From assembly GCF_000826525.2 (NCBI RefSeq), contig NZ_LN651330.1, positions 310,001 to 374,000 of the forward strand: a stretch of 64,000 nt of DNA, in the 5' to 3' direction. The position numbers were made by a program, and so were the translations under genes. The notes beneath the pieces are model-generated. The model saw only the letters and a list, made by a program, of their open reading frames with translations, searched no databases and had not been told where the DNA came from. Positions 1-8,310 of the stretch are shown here, piece by piece. Within the stretch, counting starts at the first letter, position 1. Each line of letters opens with the position of its first letter. Origin of the DNA: Mobilicoccus massiliensis (GTDB taxonomy: Bacteria > Actinomycetota > Actinomycetes > Actinomycetales > Dermatophilaceae).

Positions 1-1080
1 CCCGAGCTGGTCGAGGGGGCACGCGCGGCGGCGGCGTGGCTCTACGAACGACTGGCCGGCCACGACGAACCGTTCGAGCAGGTGGCCGAACACTGGCTCG
101 CGGTGTGCCGCGACCGGGTGACGAGCGACGATCGTGGCCGGGCGGTCGTCGATCGAGACCCGACGTCCGAGACGCCCGGAGCGTCCGGGGCATCCGACGG
201 GCCACAGTCCTCGGTCGACCCGATCACCGAGCCGCTGACCGTGGTGACAGCCCCGGCGAGCGACGCACCCGCCGGCCCGGCCCCACGGCCCGCGCCCGCG
301 GACGAGGAGGAGGATCTGCTCGCGGTCTGGGCCGACGAGCGTCGCGAGGATCCGCTCATCGCGGTCGTCGAGGAGGACGACGAGCCCGCGGTCGAGGTGG
401 ACTACGAGGTCGACGTCGCCTCCGGTTCGCCGATGTACGCCGAGGCCGACTACCCGGCGTCGCACTCGTCTCGGCTCGCCGGGCACGACGTGGCGGCCGA
501 CTTCGTCGACGCCGACGACATCGACACCACTCCGGTCGACCCGGCCGAGATCACCGGGCTGCTGCTCACCACGGCCACCGGGTGGGAGTCGCCGCTGTGG
601 TTCGACGGGCGCCCCGTCGAGCCCGAAGAGGTCGACCTGCCGGGCGAACTCGCCGACCACCTGCGCGACTGGGCCGATCGGTGGAACCGCGACTTCGATC
701 CCGACCGCGGTTGGCTGCCGCGCGCCGGCATCGGCGACTACGAGGCGCTCGGTCGATGGCTGGGCCGCCGGGTCAAGGACGAGGTCGGCGGACTCGCGGT
801 CACGCTGCAACTCGCCCACCTCGGCCGGTCGAGCCTCACCGAGATCCCCGCCGCCGAACACCGCGAGCCCGCCGTCGTCGAACTCGACCTCGACGCGCCC
901 GGAGACCTGCCGATCCGCGGTGACGTCGTGACGATGAACGGCACCGTCGGCTGCTTCACCTCCGAGGTCAACGCGCGGTTGCTCGAGTGGTCCGATGCCG
1001 GTGGCGTGGACGACGTCGAGGCCGAGGAGCTGCGGTGGCTCATGTCCTCCGAACTCGGCGACGACTATCGCGTGGTCTGA
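1..1080 (+). CDS. Hypothetical acidic protein, 3' part only
   Basis: The reading frame is open from the first base of the window, so the gene starts outside it and 359 residues are visible. I do not recognise a family. The first 35 visible residues look like an alpha-helical end of a folded domain. Residues 55-165 are a low-complexity, strongly acidic linker rich in Asp, Glu, Ala and Pro. The last ~180 residues look globular, with a Trp/Asp-rich stretch (GWESPLWFDG, then DWADRWNRDFDPDRGWLP). There is no signal peptide or membrane segment in the visible part. It ends 23 bases before the end of the oppositely oriented galK. That it is a real gene is well supported by frame and codon use; the function is unknown. 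Confidence 0.7.
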   Translation, partial: PELVEGARAAAAWLYERLAGHDEPFEQVAEHWLAVCRDRVTSDDRGRAVVDRDPTSETPGASGASDGPQSSVDPITEPLTVVTAPASDAPAGPAPRPAPADEEEDLLAVWADERREDPLIAVVEEDDEPAVEVDYEVDVASGSPMYAEADYPASHSSRLAGHDVAADFVDADDIDTTPVDPAEITGLLLTTATGWESPLWFDGRPVEPEEVDLPGELADHLRDWADRWNRDFDPDRGWLPRAGIGDYEALGRWLGRRVKDEVGGLAVTLQLAHLGRSSLTEIPAAEHREPAVVELDLDAPGDLPIRGDVVTMNGTVGCFTSEVNARLLEWSDAGGVDDVEAEELRWLMSSELGDDYRVV

Positions 1081-1102
1081 GGCGATCGCGCCGGGTGCCG
1101 AC

Positions 1103-2308
1103 TCAGGCGAAGCGCTGCCCCGGGCCGGCCGGTGCGACGACGTGGACTTCGGGTTCGACGAGATCGTGTGACGTGGCCGCAGAGAGAACCGCGTCGGCCA
1201 CCCGGTCGACGTCGTCGGTTCGCACGAGCGCGATGGCGCTGCCGCCGAACCCGCCTCCGGTCATTCGTGCCCCGAGGGCGCCCGCACCGACGGCCGCCTC
1301 GACCGCGACGTCGAGCTCGATGCAACTCACCTCGTAGTCGTCGCGGAGGGAGACGTGGGAGGCGTTCATCAACCCGCCCACGGTGGGCCAGTCGTCGGCC
1401 TCCGCCCCGGCGACGACGTCGAGCACGCGCTGGATCTCGGTGACGACGTGTCGCACTCGCCGCCGGGCGACCTCGTCGTCGAGCCGGGCGAGCGCCGAAT
1501 CGAGATCGTTCACCTCGCGCAGGGTCACGACCCCGAGCTGGGCCGCCGCCGCCTCGCACGCCGACCGCCGCTCGCCGTACTGACCGTCGGTGAGGGAGTG
1601 TGACGCGCGGGTGTCGATGACGAGAAGACGCAGGCCGGCGTGCTCGAGATCGAGCGGCACCTGCCGGATCGAGCCGTCGAGACAGTCGAGCAGCAGCGCG
1701 TGGCCGGCGCGAGTGCGCAGCGATGCCGCCTGGTCCATGCCTCCGGTCGGCGCACCGGCCACCTCGTTCTCGGCCTCGACGCACAGCTCGGCGAGCTGGG
1801 CGCGCTGAGCGTCGTCACCGTCGAGCGGAGTGCCGGCGAGCGAGGAGAACGCGAGGCCGGTCGCGCATTCGAGCGCAGCAGAGGACGACAGGCCCGCGCC
1901 GAGCGGCACGCACGAGGCGATCGCGAGGTCGGTGCCGGGCACCGCGATGCCCGCGTTGCGAAGCGACCACGCGGGGCCCGCGGCGTAGGCGGCCCAGCCC
2001 TCGACCCCACCGGGGCGGATGTCGGAGAGCGTGCCGGTCCACTGCTCCGGCCGGCTGTCTGCGTCGGCGAGGGTCGTCGTCATGCGCACCTGGTCGTCGT
2101 CGCGTCGCGACGCGGCCACGTAGGTGCGGTGGGGGAGGGCGATCGGCAGACAGAGCCCGCCGTTGTAGTCGGTGTGTTCACCGATGAGGTTGACGCGCCC
2201 CGGCGACGCCCACACCTCATCGGGCTCGGTGGAGAAGGCCGCACGGAACGCGGCACGCGCCGCGTCGAGCCCTTCCTCGGGTGTCCAAGCCGCCTCGGCC
2301 ATGCCCAT
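1103..2308 (-). CDS. galK: Galactokinase
   Basis: GHMP-family galactokinase, 401 aa, which phosphorylates alpha-D-galactose to galactose 1-phosphate with ATP in the cytoplasmic Leloir pathway. The galactokinase signature GRVNLIGEHTDYNG is at residues 37-50. The glycine/serine-rich ATP loop (PLGAGLSSSAALE) lies near residues 133-145, and the third GHMP motif (GARMTGGGFGGSAIAL) is near the C-terminus. Length is normal for the family. Two ATGs lie close together (2308 and 2302), and either could be the start. No galT or galE is next to it, so the rest of the pathway must lie elsewhere. It is convergent with the gene at 1-1080 and lies downstream of tRNA-Sec on the same strand. Confidence 0.95.
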   Translation of the reverse strand: MGMAEAAWTPEEGLDAARAAFRAAFSTEPDEVWASPGRVNLIGEHTDYNGGLCLPIALPHRTYVAASRRDDDQVRMTTTLADADSRPEQWTGTLSDIRPGGVEGWAAYAAGPAWSLRNAGIAVPGTDLAIASCVPLGAGLSSSAALECATGLAFSSLAGTPLDGDDAQRAQLAELCVEAENEVAGAPTGGMDQAASLRTRAGHALLLDCLDGSIRQVPLDLEHAGLRLLVIDTRASHSLTDGQYGERRSACEAAAAQLGVVTLREVNDLDSALARLDDEVARRRVRHVVTEIQRVLDVVAGAEADDWPTVGGLMNASHVSLRDDYEVSCIELDVAVEAAVGAGALGARMTGGGFGGSAIALVRTDDVDRVADAVLSAATSHDLVEPEVHVVAPAGPGQRFA

Positions 2309-2483
2309 CGCGTCGCCCTCCGCCCGTCTCGTTCTCGATCACTCGATCCTGCCAAGGGCCGCGGGTACGCGCGCCTCGGGTCCGCGACGTGGGCGAGACG
2401 CAGACCGATCGCATGCTGCGCATGACCAGAGAAGGGTGCAGCCGGGGCCGTCGACTCGCGTCGGACGACCCCGGCCGCCGTAG

Positions 2484-2576
2484 CGGAGGCGGACGGGAAT
2501 CGAACCCGCCAGACCGAGATACTCGACCTCGCCGGTTTTGAAGACCGGGGGGCCCACCAGGAACCCAGACGCCTCC
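2484..2576 (-). tRNA. selC: tRNA-Sec (anticodon UCA)
   Basis: On the minus strand the sequence folds as a long tRNA of 93 nt without CCA. The acceptor strands GGAGGCG and CGCCTCC pair, the discriminator base is G, the T-loop is TTCGATT, and there is an extended variable arm. The anticodon loop reads CTTCAAA with UCA at 2541-2539. Anticodon UCA, the long variable arm and G73 identify selenocysteine tRNA. The sequence after the discriminator is CTA, so CCA is not fully encoded. It stands between galK and the divergent selD, which supports the assignment. Its product would be charged with serine and then converted to selenocysteine. Confidence 0.95.
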
Positions 2577-2734
2577 GCGACCCACTGTAGGGGCATCGGA
2601 TCGCTCGGGCGCCTGGCCGGTCGAGCTCGCGGACTTGCCCGAGGGAGGGTCGTCGGCGGTGGGGGTTAGAGTCGTGGCGACACCGTGGTCGACACGTTCG
2701 CCGCTCGTCTCGCTCGCCGCCGAAGGAGCCTCCC

Positions 2735-3745
2735 GTGGCCGAGATCCGACTCACCCAGTTCGCCGCCGGTGGCGGCTGCGCGTGCAAGCTGCCCGCCGGC
2801 CAGCTCGAGGAGGTCGTCGCCGGGCTCGTCGGCCAGAGCCACCCCGACCTGCTCGTCGGTCTCGACGCCGGGGACGACGCGTGCGCCGTGCGGATCGAGG
2901 GTGGGGCGAACGGGCACGGCACGGCCGTCATTTCGACCGCCGACTTCTTCACCCCGATGATCGACTCCGCCTACGACTGGGGCCGCATCGCCGCCGCCAA
3001 CGCACTCTCCGACGTCTACGCGATGGGCGGACGCCCGGTGCTCGCGATCAACCTCGTCGGCTGGCCGGTAGACAAGCTGCCGAACGAGGTGCTCACCGAG
3101 GTGCTGCGTGGAGGGCTCGACATCGGCCGCGAGGCGGGCTGCCCGGTCGCCGGCGGCCACTCGATCACCTCACCCGAACCGATCTACGGCATGGCGGTCA
3201 CCGGCGTCGCCGATCCGGGCCGGTTGCTGCGCAACGACGCCGCCGAACCGGGGCTGCCCATCAGCCTCACCAAGCCCATCGGCGTCGGCATCCTCAACAA
3301 CCGGCACAAGGCCACTGGTGAGCGCTTCGAGGAGGCCGTGGCGGCGATGACGACGCTCAACGCGGCCGCGAGTGAAGCGGCCCTCGCGGCCGGAGTGCGA
3401 GCGGCGACCGACGTCACGGGCTTCGGTCTGCTCGGCCACCTGCACAAGATGGCCCGTGCCTCGGCAATCACCGCGGTGCTCGACCACGACGCGGTGCCGA
3501 TCGTCGCCGGAGCCCGCGAAGGCCTGCGCGACGGCTTCGTTCCCGGTGGGAGCAGGCGCAACCTCGACTGGGTTCGTCCGCACCTCCGCGTCGACGGGCC
3601 GAACGTCGACGAGGACGACCTCGTGCTGCTCGCAGACGCGCAGACCTCCGGTGGTCTGCTCGTGATCGGCGAGATTCCCGGGGCGCCGGTCATCGGCGAG
3701 ACCGTCGCGGCTCGGGAGGACGGCGCCACCATCGTCGCGCGATGA
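2735..3745 (+). CDS. selD: Selenide, water dikinase (selenophosphate synthase)
   Basis: SelD makes selenophosphate from selenide and ATP, the selenium donor for Sec-tRNA synthesis. The 336-aa protein starts with the family motif GGGCACK. Cys15 and Lys18 take the places of the catalytic Cys17 and Lys20 of E. coli SelD, so this is the cysteine form, not the selenocysteine form. Later glycine-rich motifs (DFFTPMIDSAYDWGRIAAANALSDVYAMGG; GGHSI; TDVTGFGLLGH) are typical of the PurM-like fold. The GTG start is set by AAGGAG about 8 nt upstream. It diverges from tRNA-Sec and serves the selenocysteine-containing formate dehydrogenase at 8311-11688. Confidence 0.96.
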   Translation: MAEIRLTQFAAGGGCACKLPAGQLEEVVAGLVGQSHPDLLVGLDAGDDACAVRIEGGANGHGTAVISTADFFTPMIDSAYDWGRIAAANALSDVYAMGGRPVLAINLVGWPVDKLPNEVLTEVLRGGLDIGREAGCPVAGGHSITSPEPIYGMAVTGVADPGRLLRNDAAEPGLPISLTKPIGVGILNNRHKATGERFEEAVAAMTTLNAAASEAALAAGVRAATDVTGFGLLGHLHKMARASAITAVLDHDAVPIVAGAREGLRDGFVPGGSRRNLDWVRPHLRVDGPNVDEDDLVLLADAQTSGGLLVIGEIPGAPVIGETVAAREDGATIVAR

Positions 3746-3769
3746 GGTGAGCCCTGCGATGAGGTGAGC
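3739..3769. repeat. Two direct copies of a 14-bp sequence
   Basis: GCGATGAGGTGAGC occurs at 3739-3752 and again at 3756-3769 (period 17). The first copy contains the selD stop codon. This looks like a small duplication between the convergent selD and rhodanese-like genes; no function is evident. Confidence 0.7.
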
Positions 3770-3777
3770 GGTGACGC

Positions 3778-4230
3778 TCAGGCCGCGGGAGCTGCCGAGG
3801 CCGCCACCACAGGCAGGCCGGCGTGCTGCCAGGCGACGAATCCGCCGTCGACGGCGTCGACCCACGCGAGTCCGAGACTGCGCAGGTGAGCCGCGATGCG
3901 GGCAGCGAGCGTGCCGTCGGTGGAGACGAGGACCACCGGCGAGGTCTCCGCGAGTCGCTGAACCCGGATCAGGGCGTCGCCGTGATCGGAGTCGAGCGCG
4001 ACGGCGCCGAGGCCGAGACCCCCACCCGCGCGTCGAGCGGCGCACGGGCGCAGGTCGACGAGAACGGCTCGGCCGTACAACGCGTCCTGGTACGCGGCGC
4101 GCGGGCTCGTCACGTCCGCAGGCGTGGTGCGCGGGCCGGCGAAGAGCGAGGTGAGGAGCGCGGTGACGGTGGCGTCGTGTGCGCTGCGGCGGGAGGTCAC
4201 ACGGGTGGGCTCGGTAGTGCCGATGGTCAT
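3778..4230 (-). CDS. Rhodanese-like domain protein lacking the catalytic cysteine
   Basis: 150-aa cytoplasmic protein with a single rhodanese-like domain from about residue 45 (AVLVDLRP) to 142 (DGGFVAWQHAGLPV). In active rhodaneses the strand before the active-site loop ends in Cys. Here the equivalent loop reads VVLVSTDGTLA, with Ser (codon TCC) in that position. The only cysteine in the protein is in LRPCAARR, outside the loop. It is therefore probably a non-catalytic rhodanese or a binding protein. It is convergent with selD and follows the OFA transporter on the same strand. A role in sulfur or selenium handling is suggested only by position. Confidence 0.75.
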   Translation of the reverse strand: MTIGTTEPTRVTSRRSAHDATVTALLTSLFAGPRTTPADVTSPRAAYQDALYGRAVLVDLRPCAARRAGGGLGLGAVALDSDHGDALIRVQRLAETSPVVLVSTDGTLAARIAAHLRSLGLAWVDAVDGGFVAWQHAGLPVVAASAAPAA

Positions 4231-4416
4231 GCCGGTGTCTTTCGGAGTCGGGTGAATGGGGCGGGGTCGTCAGCGACGACAGAGGTGCCGACACATTCGG
4301 CAGCCCGCCTACACCTCGGCTCGACTTATGAAAGACATAACAAGATGAAACGACGGAGACGTCTCTCGCGTCCACCCTCTCGACCGGACGTCCCGCAGTG
4401 TGGACGCATCACGGAA

Positions 4417-4490
4417 ACAGCCGGCGATCCCGACCCGCGGCAGTGACGTGGTCGAACCACGTCATGCTGTGGGGCGGAATCGCCGGCTGT
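4417..4490 (-). terminator. Nested hairpin downstream of the OFA transporter (hairpin family member E)
   Basis: A 12-bp outer stem (ACAGCCGGCGAT at 4417-4428 with its complement at 4479-4490) encloses a perfect 9-bp inner stem (TGACGTGGT at 4444-4452, ACCACGTCA at 4456-4464). It lies just after the stop of the minus-strand OFA gene and fits a terminator. The outer arm shares ACAGCCGGCG with the hairpin at 52645-52723. Confidence 0.6.
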
Positions 4491-4514
4491 GTCGGCGCGT
4501 GGGCGGGCGGGCGG

Positions 4515-5795
4515 TCAGGCCGTGACGGCACCCGTCGGACGGGCCGGCTTCTTGGTGATGAGCGGGATGACCGCGCTGACGAGCGCGATGACACCGATCG
4601 TCGTGAACGCCAGCGTGTAGTTCTTGTCGGCGCCGAGGAGCCACGTCGTGAGCAGCGGGCCGGCGACGCCGCCGATGCTCCAGGCGATGAGCATGAGGCC
4701 GTAGATGCCGCCCGCGTTCGTCACTCCGAAGAACTGGCCCGCGGTGGAGGGCATCGTGCCGAACCCGCCGCCGTAGCAGGTGTAGATGAGCGCGGCGAGC
4801 AGGGTGAAGAGCCACACGCTGTGGGCGTGGGGCATGGCGATGAGGCAGATGCCCTGGATGGCGAGGATCCCCACGAACGACGGCATCTTGCCGATGCGGT
4901 CCGAGACCGCCGCCCACAGGATGCGGCCGCCGCCGTTGAAGAGGCCGAGGATGCCGACGAGGCTGGCGGCCGCCGCGCCGGAGAACCCGGCGACGTCGAC
5001 GGCGGTCGCCTTGGCGACCGAGATCAGGGAGATTCCCGCGGTGACGGCCAGCGCGAGGATCATCATGAGCAGGAACCACTGCGGGGTGCGCAGCGCTTCG
5101 GCCTGCGTGAAGTCCCGCCCGGCGCCGACCGTGGCGTCGGCGGCGCGCGTCTGCTCGACGGGCTTGCTCGGGTCGACACGCTTGGGCGGGTTGGCGAAGG
5201 TCATGGCGCCAATGAGGCCGAAGACGAGGTAGGCGATGCCGAGCGGGAGGAACGCCGCGGCGGGCTCGGCGGGGTTGGCGGCGAGCAGCCGGTTGGCCAC
5301 GGGGGCGGTGATGACCGCGCCGAAGCCGAAGCCGCCGACGGCCAGCCCGGTGACGAGCCCGGCCTTGTCGGGGAACCACTTCTGCAGCATGGCGATCGGC
5401 ACGATGTACGCCAGGCCGAGGCCGAAGCCGGAGAGCACGCCGTAGCCGAGCACGAGGATCCAGAAGTCGCCGGCGCCGCGCGCGAACGAACTGACGATGA
5501 TGCCGATGGCGTAGATGACGACGCCGACGAGGGCCACGGTGCGGGGGCCCTGACGGTCCTGGATGCGGCCTCCGATGAAGGTGCCGACGAAGATCATGCC
5601 GATGGCGACCTCGAACGGCACCGCGGCCTGCACCTTCGAGAGGTGCAGAACGGATTCGGGTGCCTGGAACGCCGCGCCGAACACGCTCCACGCGTAGACC
5701 GCGCCGATGGCGAGCTGGACCAGGACGCCTCCGGCGAGGATCAGCCAACGATTGGGGGTGCGGCCGCGCGTGGCCGCGGTGGTGTCGCTCGTCAT
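4515..5795 (-). CDS. MFS transporter of the oxalate/formate antiporter (OFA) family
   Basis: Twelve-helix major facilitator protein of about 426 aa. OFA-like features include the N-terminal helix with LAIGAVYAWSVFGAAF, the GRIQDRQGPR loop after helix 2, and a second-half domain starting after a long loop (FTQAEALRTPQWFLLM). The chosen ATG (5795, MTSDTTAATRG) is preceded by GGAGGG; an upstream in-frame extension to 5882 has no such site. Families like this exchange oxalate/formate or related carboxylates. Lying directly after the formate dehydrogenase operon, this one plausibly moves formate, but substrate is inferred from context only. A hairpin (5854-5885) separates it from nrfD, so it may have its own promoter. 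Confidence 0.85.
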   Translation of the reverse strand: MTSDTTAATRGRTPNRWLILAGGVLVQLAIGAVYAWSVFGAAFQAPESVLHLSKVQAAVPFEVAIGMIFVGTFIGGRIQDRQGPRTVALVGVVIYAIGIIVSSFARGAGDFWILVLGYGVLSGFGLGLAYIVPIAMLQKWFPDKAGLVTGLAVGGFGFGAVITAPVANRLLAANPAEPAAAFLPLGIAYLVFGLIGAMTFANPPKRVDPSKPVEQTRAADATVGAGRDFTQAEALRTPQWFLLMMILALAVTAGISLISVAKATAVDVAGFSGAAAASLVGILGLFNGGGRILWAAVSDRIGKMPSFVGILAIQGICLIAMPHAHSVWLFTLLAALIYTCYGGGFGTMPSTAGQFFGVTNAGGIYGLMLIAWSIGGVAGPLLTTWLLGADKNYTLAFTTIGVIALVSAVIPLITKKPARPTGAVTA

Positions 5796-5853
5796 GGAGC
5801 CCTCCGCGTGTGGGGTCGAGGATGATTGTTCGACAAAGGTGTTCAGAACGGCG

Positions 5854-5885
5854 CGGATGCCCCGGCGTCTCCACCGGGGCATCCG
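5854..5885 (-). terminator. Hairpin between nrfD and the OFA gene
   Basis: Perfect 12-bp stem (CGGATGCCCCGG at 5854-5865 and its complement at 5874-5885, 8-nt loop). It lies 59 bases past the nrfD stop and before the OFA start on the minus strand, consistent with a terminator of the formate dehydrogenase operon. No clear U-tract follows. Confidence 0.55.
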
Positions 5886-5943
5886 ACGATGTCATTCAGG
5901 ATGGATCGGCAACGCTGCCTGAGGATGGGTCGAGCGGCGCGCC

Positions 5944-7197
5944 TCAGTATGGGTTGACGGCGGTGCCGGTGTGATGAGCGACGCGCTGATCCTGCGCGGC
6001 GTCTGCACGTTGCTGCGGGGTCTGTGCGAGCTTGCGCTCGAGGCGTTCCCGCTGCGGGACGACCGTGTACTTGGGGTCACGGGCCGAGGTGAGACCGGCC
6101 TCGAAGACCCCGAACCGGGTGCAGGCCGACCCGGCGTTGAGGGCCACGCCGGCGGCGACGGCGGCCAGTCGGCTGCGGCCACCGAACAGCGAGAGGGCGG
6201 CGCCCGTCAGGGTCAGCACCTTGGCCGCAGTGAGGAGCTTGCCGGCCTTGCCCTCGCGCATCGGCTCGGCGAGCATGCCGAGCTTGTCCTCCATGACCTG
6301 GAAGACGGCGACGTCGAGCAGGGCCCCACCGACGGCCATGCGGCGCGCAGGGCCGCACTCGGCGGGGTCGGTGACCGTCATCGCCGCACCACCGGCAGCG
6401 GCGAGGGCGGAGCCGACGAAGACGAACGGCAACTGCTTGTACGAGGCGTGCCAGGTGGGTGTGGCGGTGTCGGAGAGCAGCACCGCCGTGTAGGCGGCCA
6501 GCGGAGCCGAGAACGCGCCCGCACCGAGGCTCGCGAGCCGGTCCCCGATCGGCCAGAACTGCTGGCCCGGAACGCTCTTGGGCACGATGAACCGCATGAC
6601 CTCCGAGACGGCCGCGACGCCGGTGAACGCGCCGAAGCCGGCGAGGATCCACGAGCCGACCGACATCGGGGAGGTGAGCTTGATCGTGCGCATCATGTTG
6701 TAGAAGCGGCTCGGCTTGCCGAGGTCGGCGATGAGCGCACCCGTCGAGCCCATCAGCGCCGCGAGCGCGATGAGCCGGCTGTTGCGCTGCAACTCGTGGC
6801 GACCCGTCATCTCACCGCCGGCGGCGACGAGAGCCGAGCCGGCCGCGAGCCCGCCCATGTACAGGTACGCCGGGATCTCGCTCTTCCACGGCGCGGGCTT
6901 GACGATGTTGTGGCCGTAGTACGAGGTGAACTCCATCGGCGGCACCATGACGTCGTCACGCTGCCTGCGTCGGCCGCCGCGCCCGCCACCGCGCCGACCA
7001 CCGCGTCCGTCGTCACGCCGGCTCGCGCGGTCATCATGCCGATTCGCGAGTCCGTGCGCGGCGCTGCCTTCGACCGTGCCGAGTTCGGGGGTGATGACCC
7101 CCGGCTGCGGCGGCGCCTCGTCGTTCGGGGTCGTGGGCGCGACCCGGGCGGGCTCGTCGAAGTGGGGTCCGCTGCTGGGGCCGAAGGGGGTGCTCAT
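5944..7197 (-). CDS. nrfD: NrfD/PsrC-type membrane subunit of formate dehydrogenase
   Basis: 417-aa integral membrane protein of the NrfD/PsrC family, expected to anchor the FdhAB catalytic subunits and pass electrons to quinone. The first ~85 residues are hydrophilic: an acidic/Pro-rich start, then an Arg/Gly run near 60-80. Then comes EIPAYLYMGGLAAGSALVAAGG, the start of the first of about eight hydrophobic helices. The LYMGGLAAGS segment and the LGKPSRFYNMMR loop are typical of NrfD. Its ATG overlaps the stop of fdhB (ATGA at 7194-7197), so the two are translationally coupled. The Arg/Gly-rich insert is unusual; its role is unknown. Confidence 0.88.
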   Translation of the reverse strand: MSTPFGPSSGPHFDEPARVAPTTPNDEAPPQPGVITPELGTVEGSAAHGLANRHDDRASRRDDGRGGRRGGGRGGRRRQRDDVMVPPMEFTSYYGHNIVKPAPWKSEIPAYLYMGGLAAGSALVAAGGEMTGRHELQRNSRLIALAALMGSTGALIADLGKPSRFYNMMRTIKLTSPMSVGSWILAGFGAFTGVAAVSEVMRFIVPKSVPGQQFWPIGDRLASLGAGAFSAPLAAYTAVLLSDTATPTWHASYKQLPFVFVGSALAAAGGAAMTVTDPAECGPARRMAVGGALLDVAVFQVMEDKLGMLAEPMREGKAGKLLTAAKVLTLTGAALSLFGGRSRLAAVAAGVALNAGSACTRFGVFEAGLTSARDPKYTVVPQRERLERKLAQTPQQRADAAQDQRVAHHTGTAVNPY

Positions 7198-8306
7198 GGT
7201 CTCCGTCCGATGAAACAGGCGGCCGCACCCGCGAGCATGGTGAGCCCTGCGAAGCCGGCCTTGCGGAAGATGTCGGGCAGGTCGGCCGTGGTGACCACCG
7301 GGTCCGGCGGGAGACCGTACACCTCGGGCTCGTCGAGCAGCAGGAACACCGATCCGGTGCCACCGACGCCGTCGTTCTGGTCGGCGCCGTAGACCCGCGC
7401 CTCGGTGTACCCCTTGGCGTGCAGCGTCTTGGCGCGCTCGGAGGCCCGCCGGCGCATCTCGTCGAGGTCGCCGAACTGGATCGAGGTCGTCGGGCAGGCC
7501 TGCGCGCACGCCGGCTTCTGGTCGACGCCGAGGCGGTCGTAACACAGGGTGCACTTCTGCGCGATGCCCTCGTTCTTGACCGCCTTCTTCTCGCCCTCGG
7601 GCCGATCACGCCGTTCGATGACGCCGAACGGGCAGGCCGCCACGCAGTAACCGCAGCCGTTGCAGACCTCGTCCTGGACGACGACCGTGCCGAACTCCGT
7701 ACGGAACAGCGACCCCGTGGGGCACACGTCGAGGCACGCCGCGTGGGTGCAGTGCTTGCAGACGTCCGAGGCGATGAGCCAGCGGAAGTTGGGCAGCGTG
7801 CCCGTGGCCAGGGCCTCCTCGGCCGCCCGCTGCGCCGCGTCGACGTCGCTGAGGTCGGTCTCGGGCCCGGCCTCGAGCGAGGCAGCCGTCCCCGGACCGC
7901 CCAGCGGAAGCCCCGCCGGCACGGCGTCCTGCGTCCGCATCGCGGTCGCTCCCACGAGGGGCTCGGTGCCGAGGCGCTCCGAGGGCCGGATCGAGGGCAT
8001 GCCGAGGTCGACGAGCCGCTTGCCGGATTCTCGTGCCTTCTCGACGCCCTCGGTCGTCTGCTCGATGAACGCGACGTGCCGCCACGTGCTCGCCCCGAGC
8101 GAGACCGTGTTGTCGTAGGAGTCGCCCGTCATCCCCAACCGGTCCATGGGGATGCCGTTCCACTCCTTGCACGCGACCTCACAGGCCTTGCAGCCGATGC
8201 AGATCGAGGTGTCGGTGAAGAAGCCCTTGCGGGGCGGCGGATCCTCCCACCCCGCGTCACGGGCGGGATCGGTCGGGCCGGAGAGCTGGGTGCGCCAGAA
8301 TCCCAT
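7194..8306 (-). CDS. fdhB: Formate dehydrogenase iron-sulfur (beta) subunit
   Basis: 370-aa electron-transfer subunit with four [4Fe-4S] cysteine groups: CIGCKACEVACKEWNG near residue 36, CKHCTHAACLDVCP, CNGCGYCVAACP, and CTLCYDRLG...CAQACP. These are the motifs of FdnH/FdoH/HybA-type subunits that carry electrons from the molybdenum/tungsten subunit to the membrane subunit. An insert between the first and second groups (about residues 95-180) is longer than in E. coli FdnH. A C-terminal hydrophobic helix (FAGLTMLAGAAACFIG) could tether it to the membrane. It starts 4 nt after the fdhA stop and overlaps nrfD. The ATG at 8306 (MGFWRTQL) was chosen because upstream sequence is still fdhA. Confidence 0.94.
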   Translation of the reverse strand: MGFWRTQLSGPTDPARDAGWEDPPPRKGFFTDTSICIGCKACEVACKEWNGIPMDRLGMTGDSYDNTVSLGASTWRHVAFIEQTTEGVEKARESGKRLVDLGMPSIRPSERLGTEPLVGATAMRTQDAVPAGLPLGGPGTAASLEAGPETDLSDVDAAQRAAEEALATGTLPNFRWLIASDVCKHCTHAACLDVCPTGSLFRTEFGTVVVQDEVCNGCGYCVAACPFGVIERRDRPEGEKKAVKNEGIAQKCTLCYDRLGVDQKPACAQACPTTSIQFGDLDEMRRRASERAKTLHAKGYTEARVYGADQNDGVGGTGSVFLLLDEPEVYGLPPDPVVTTADLPDIFRKAGFAGLTMLAGAAACFIGRRP

Positions 8307-8310
8307 CGCC

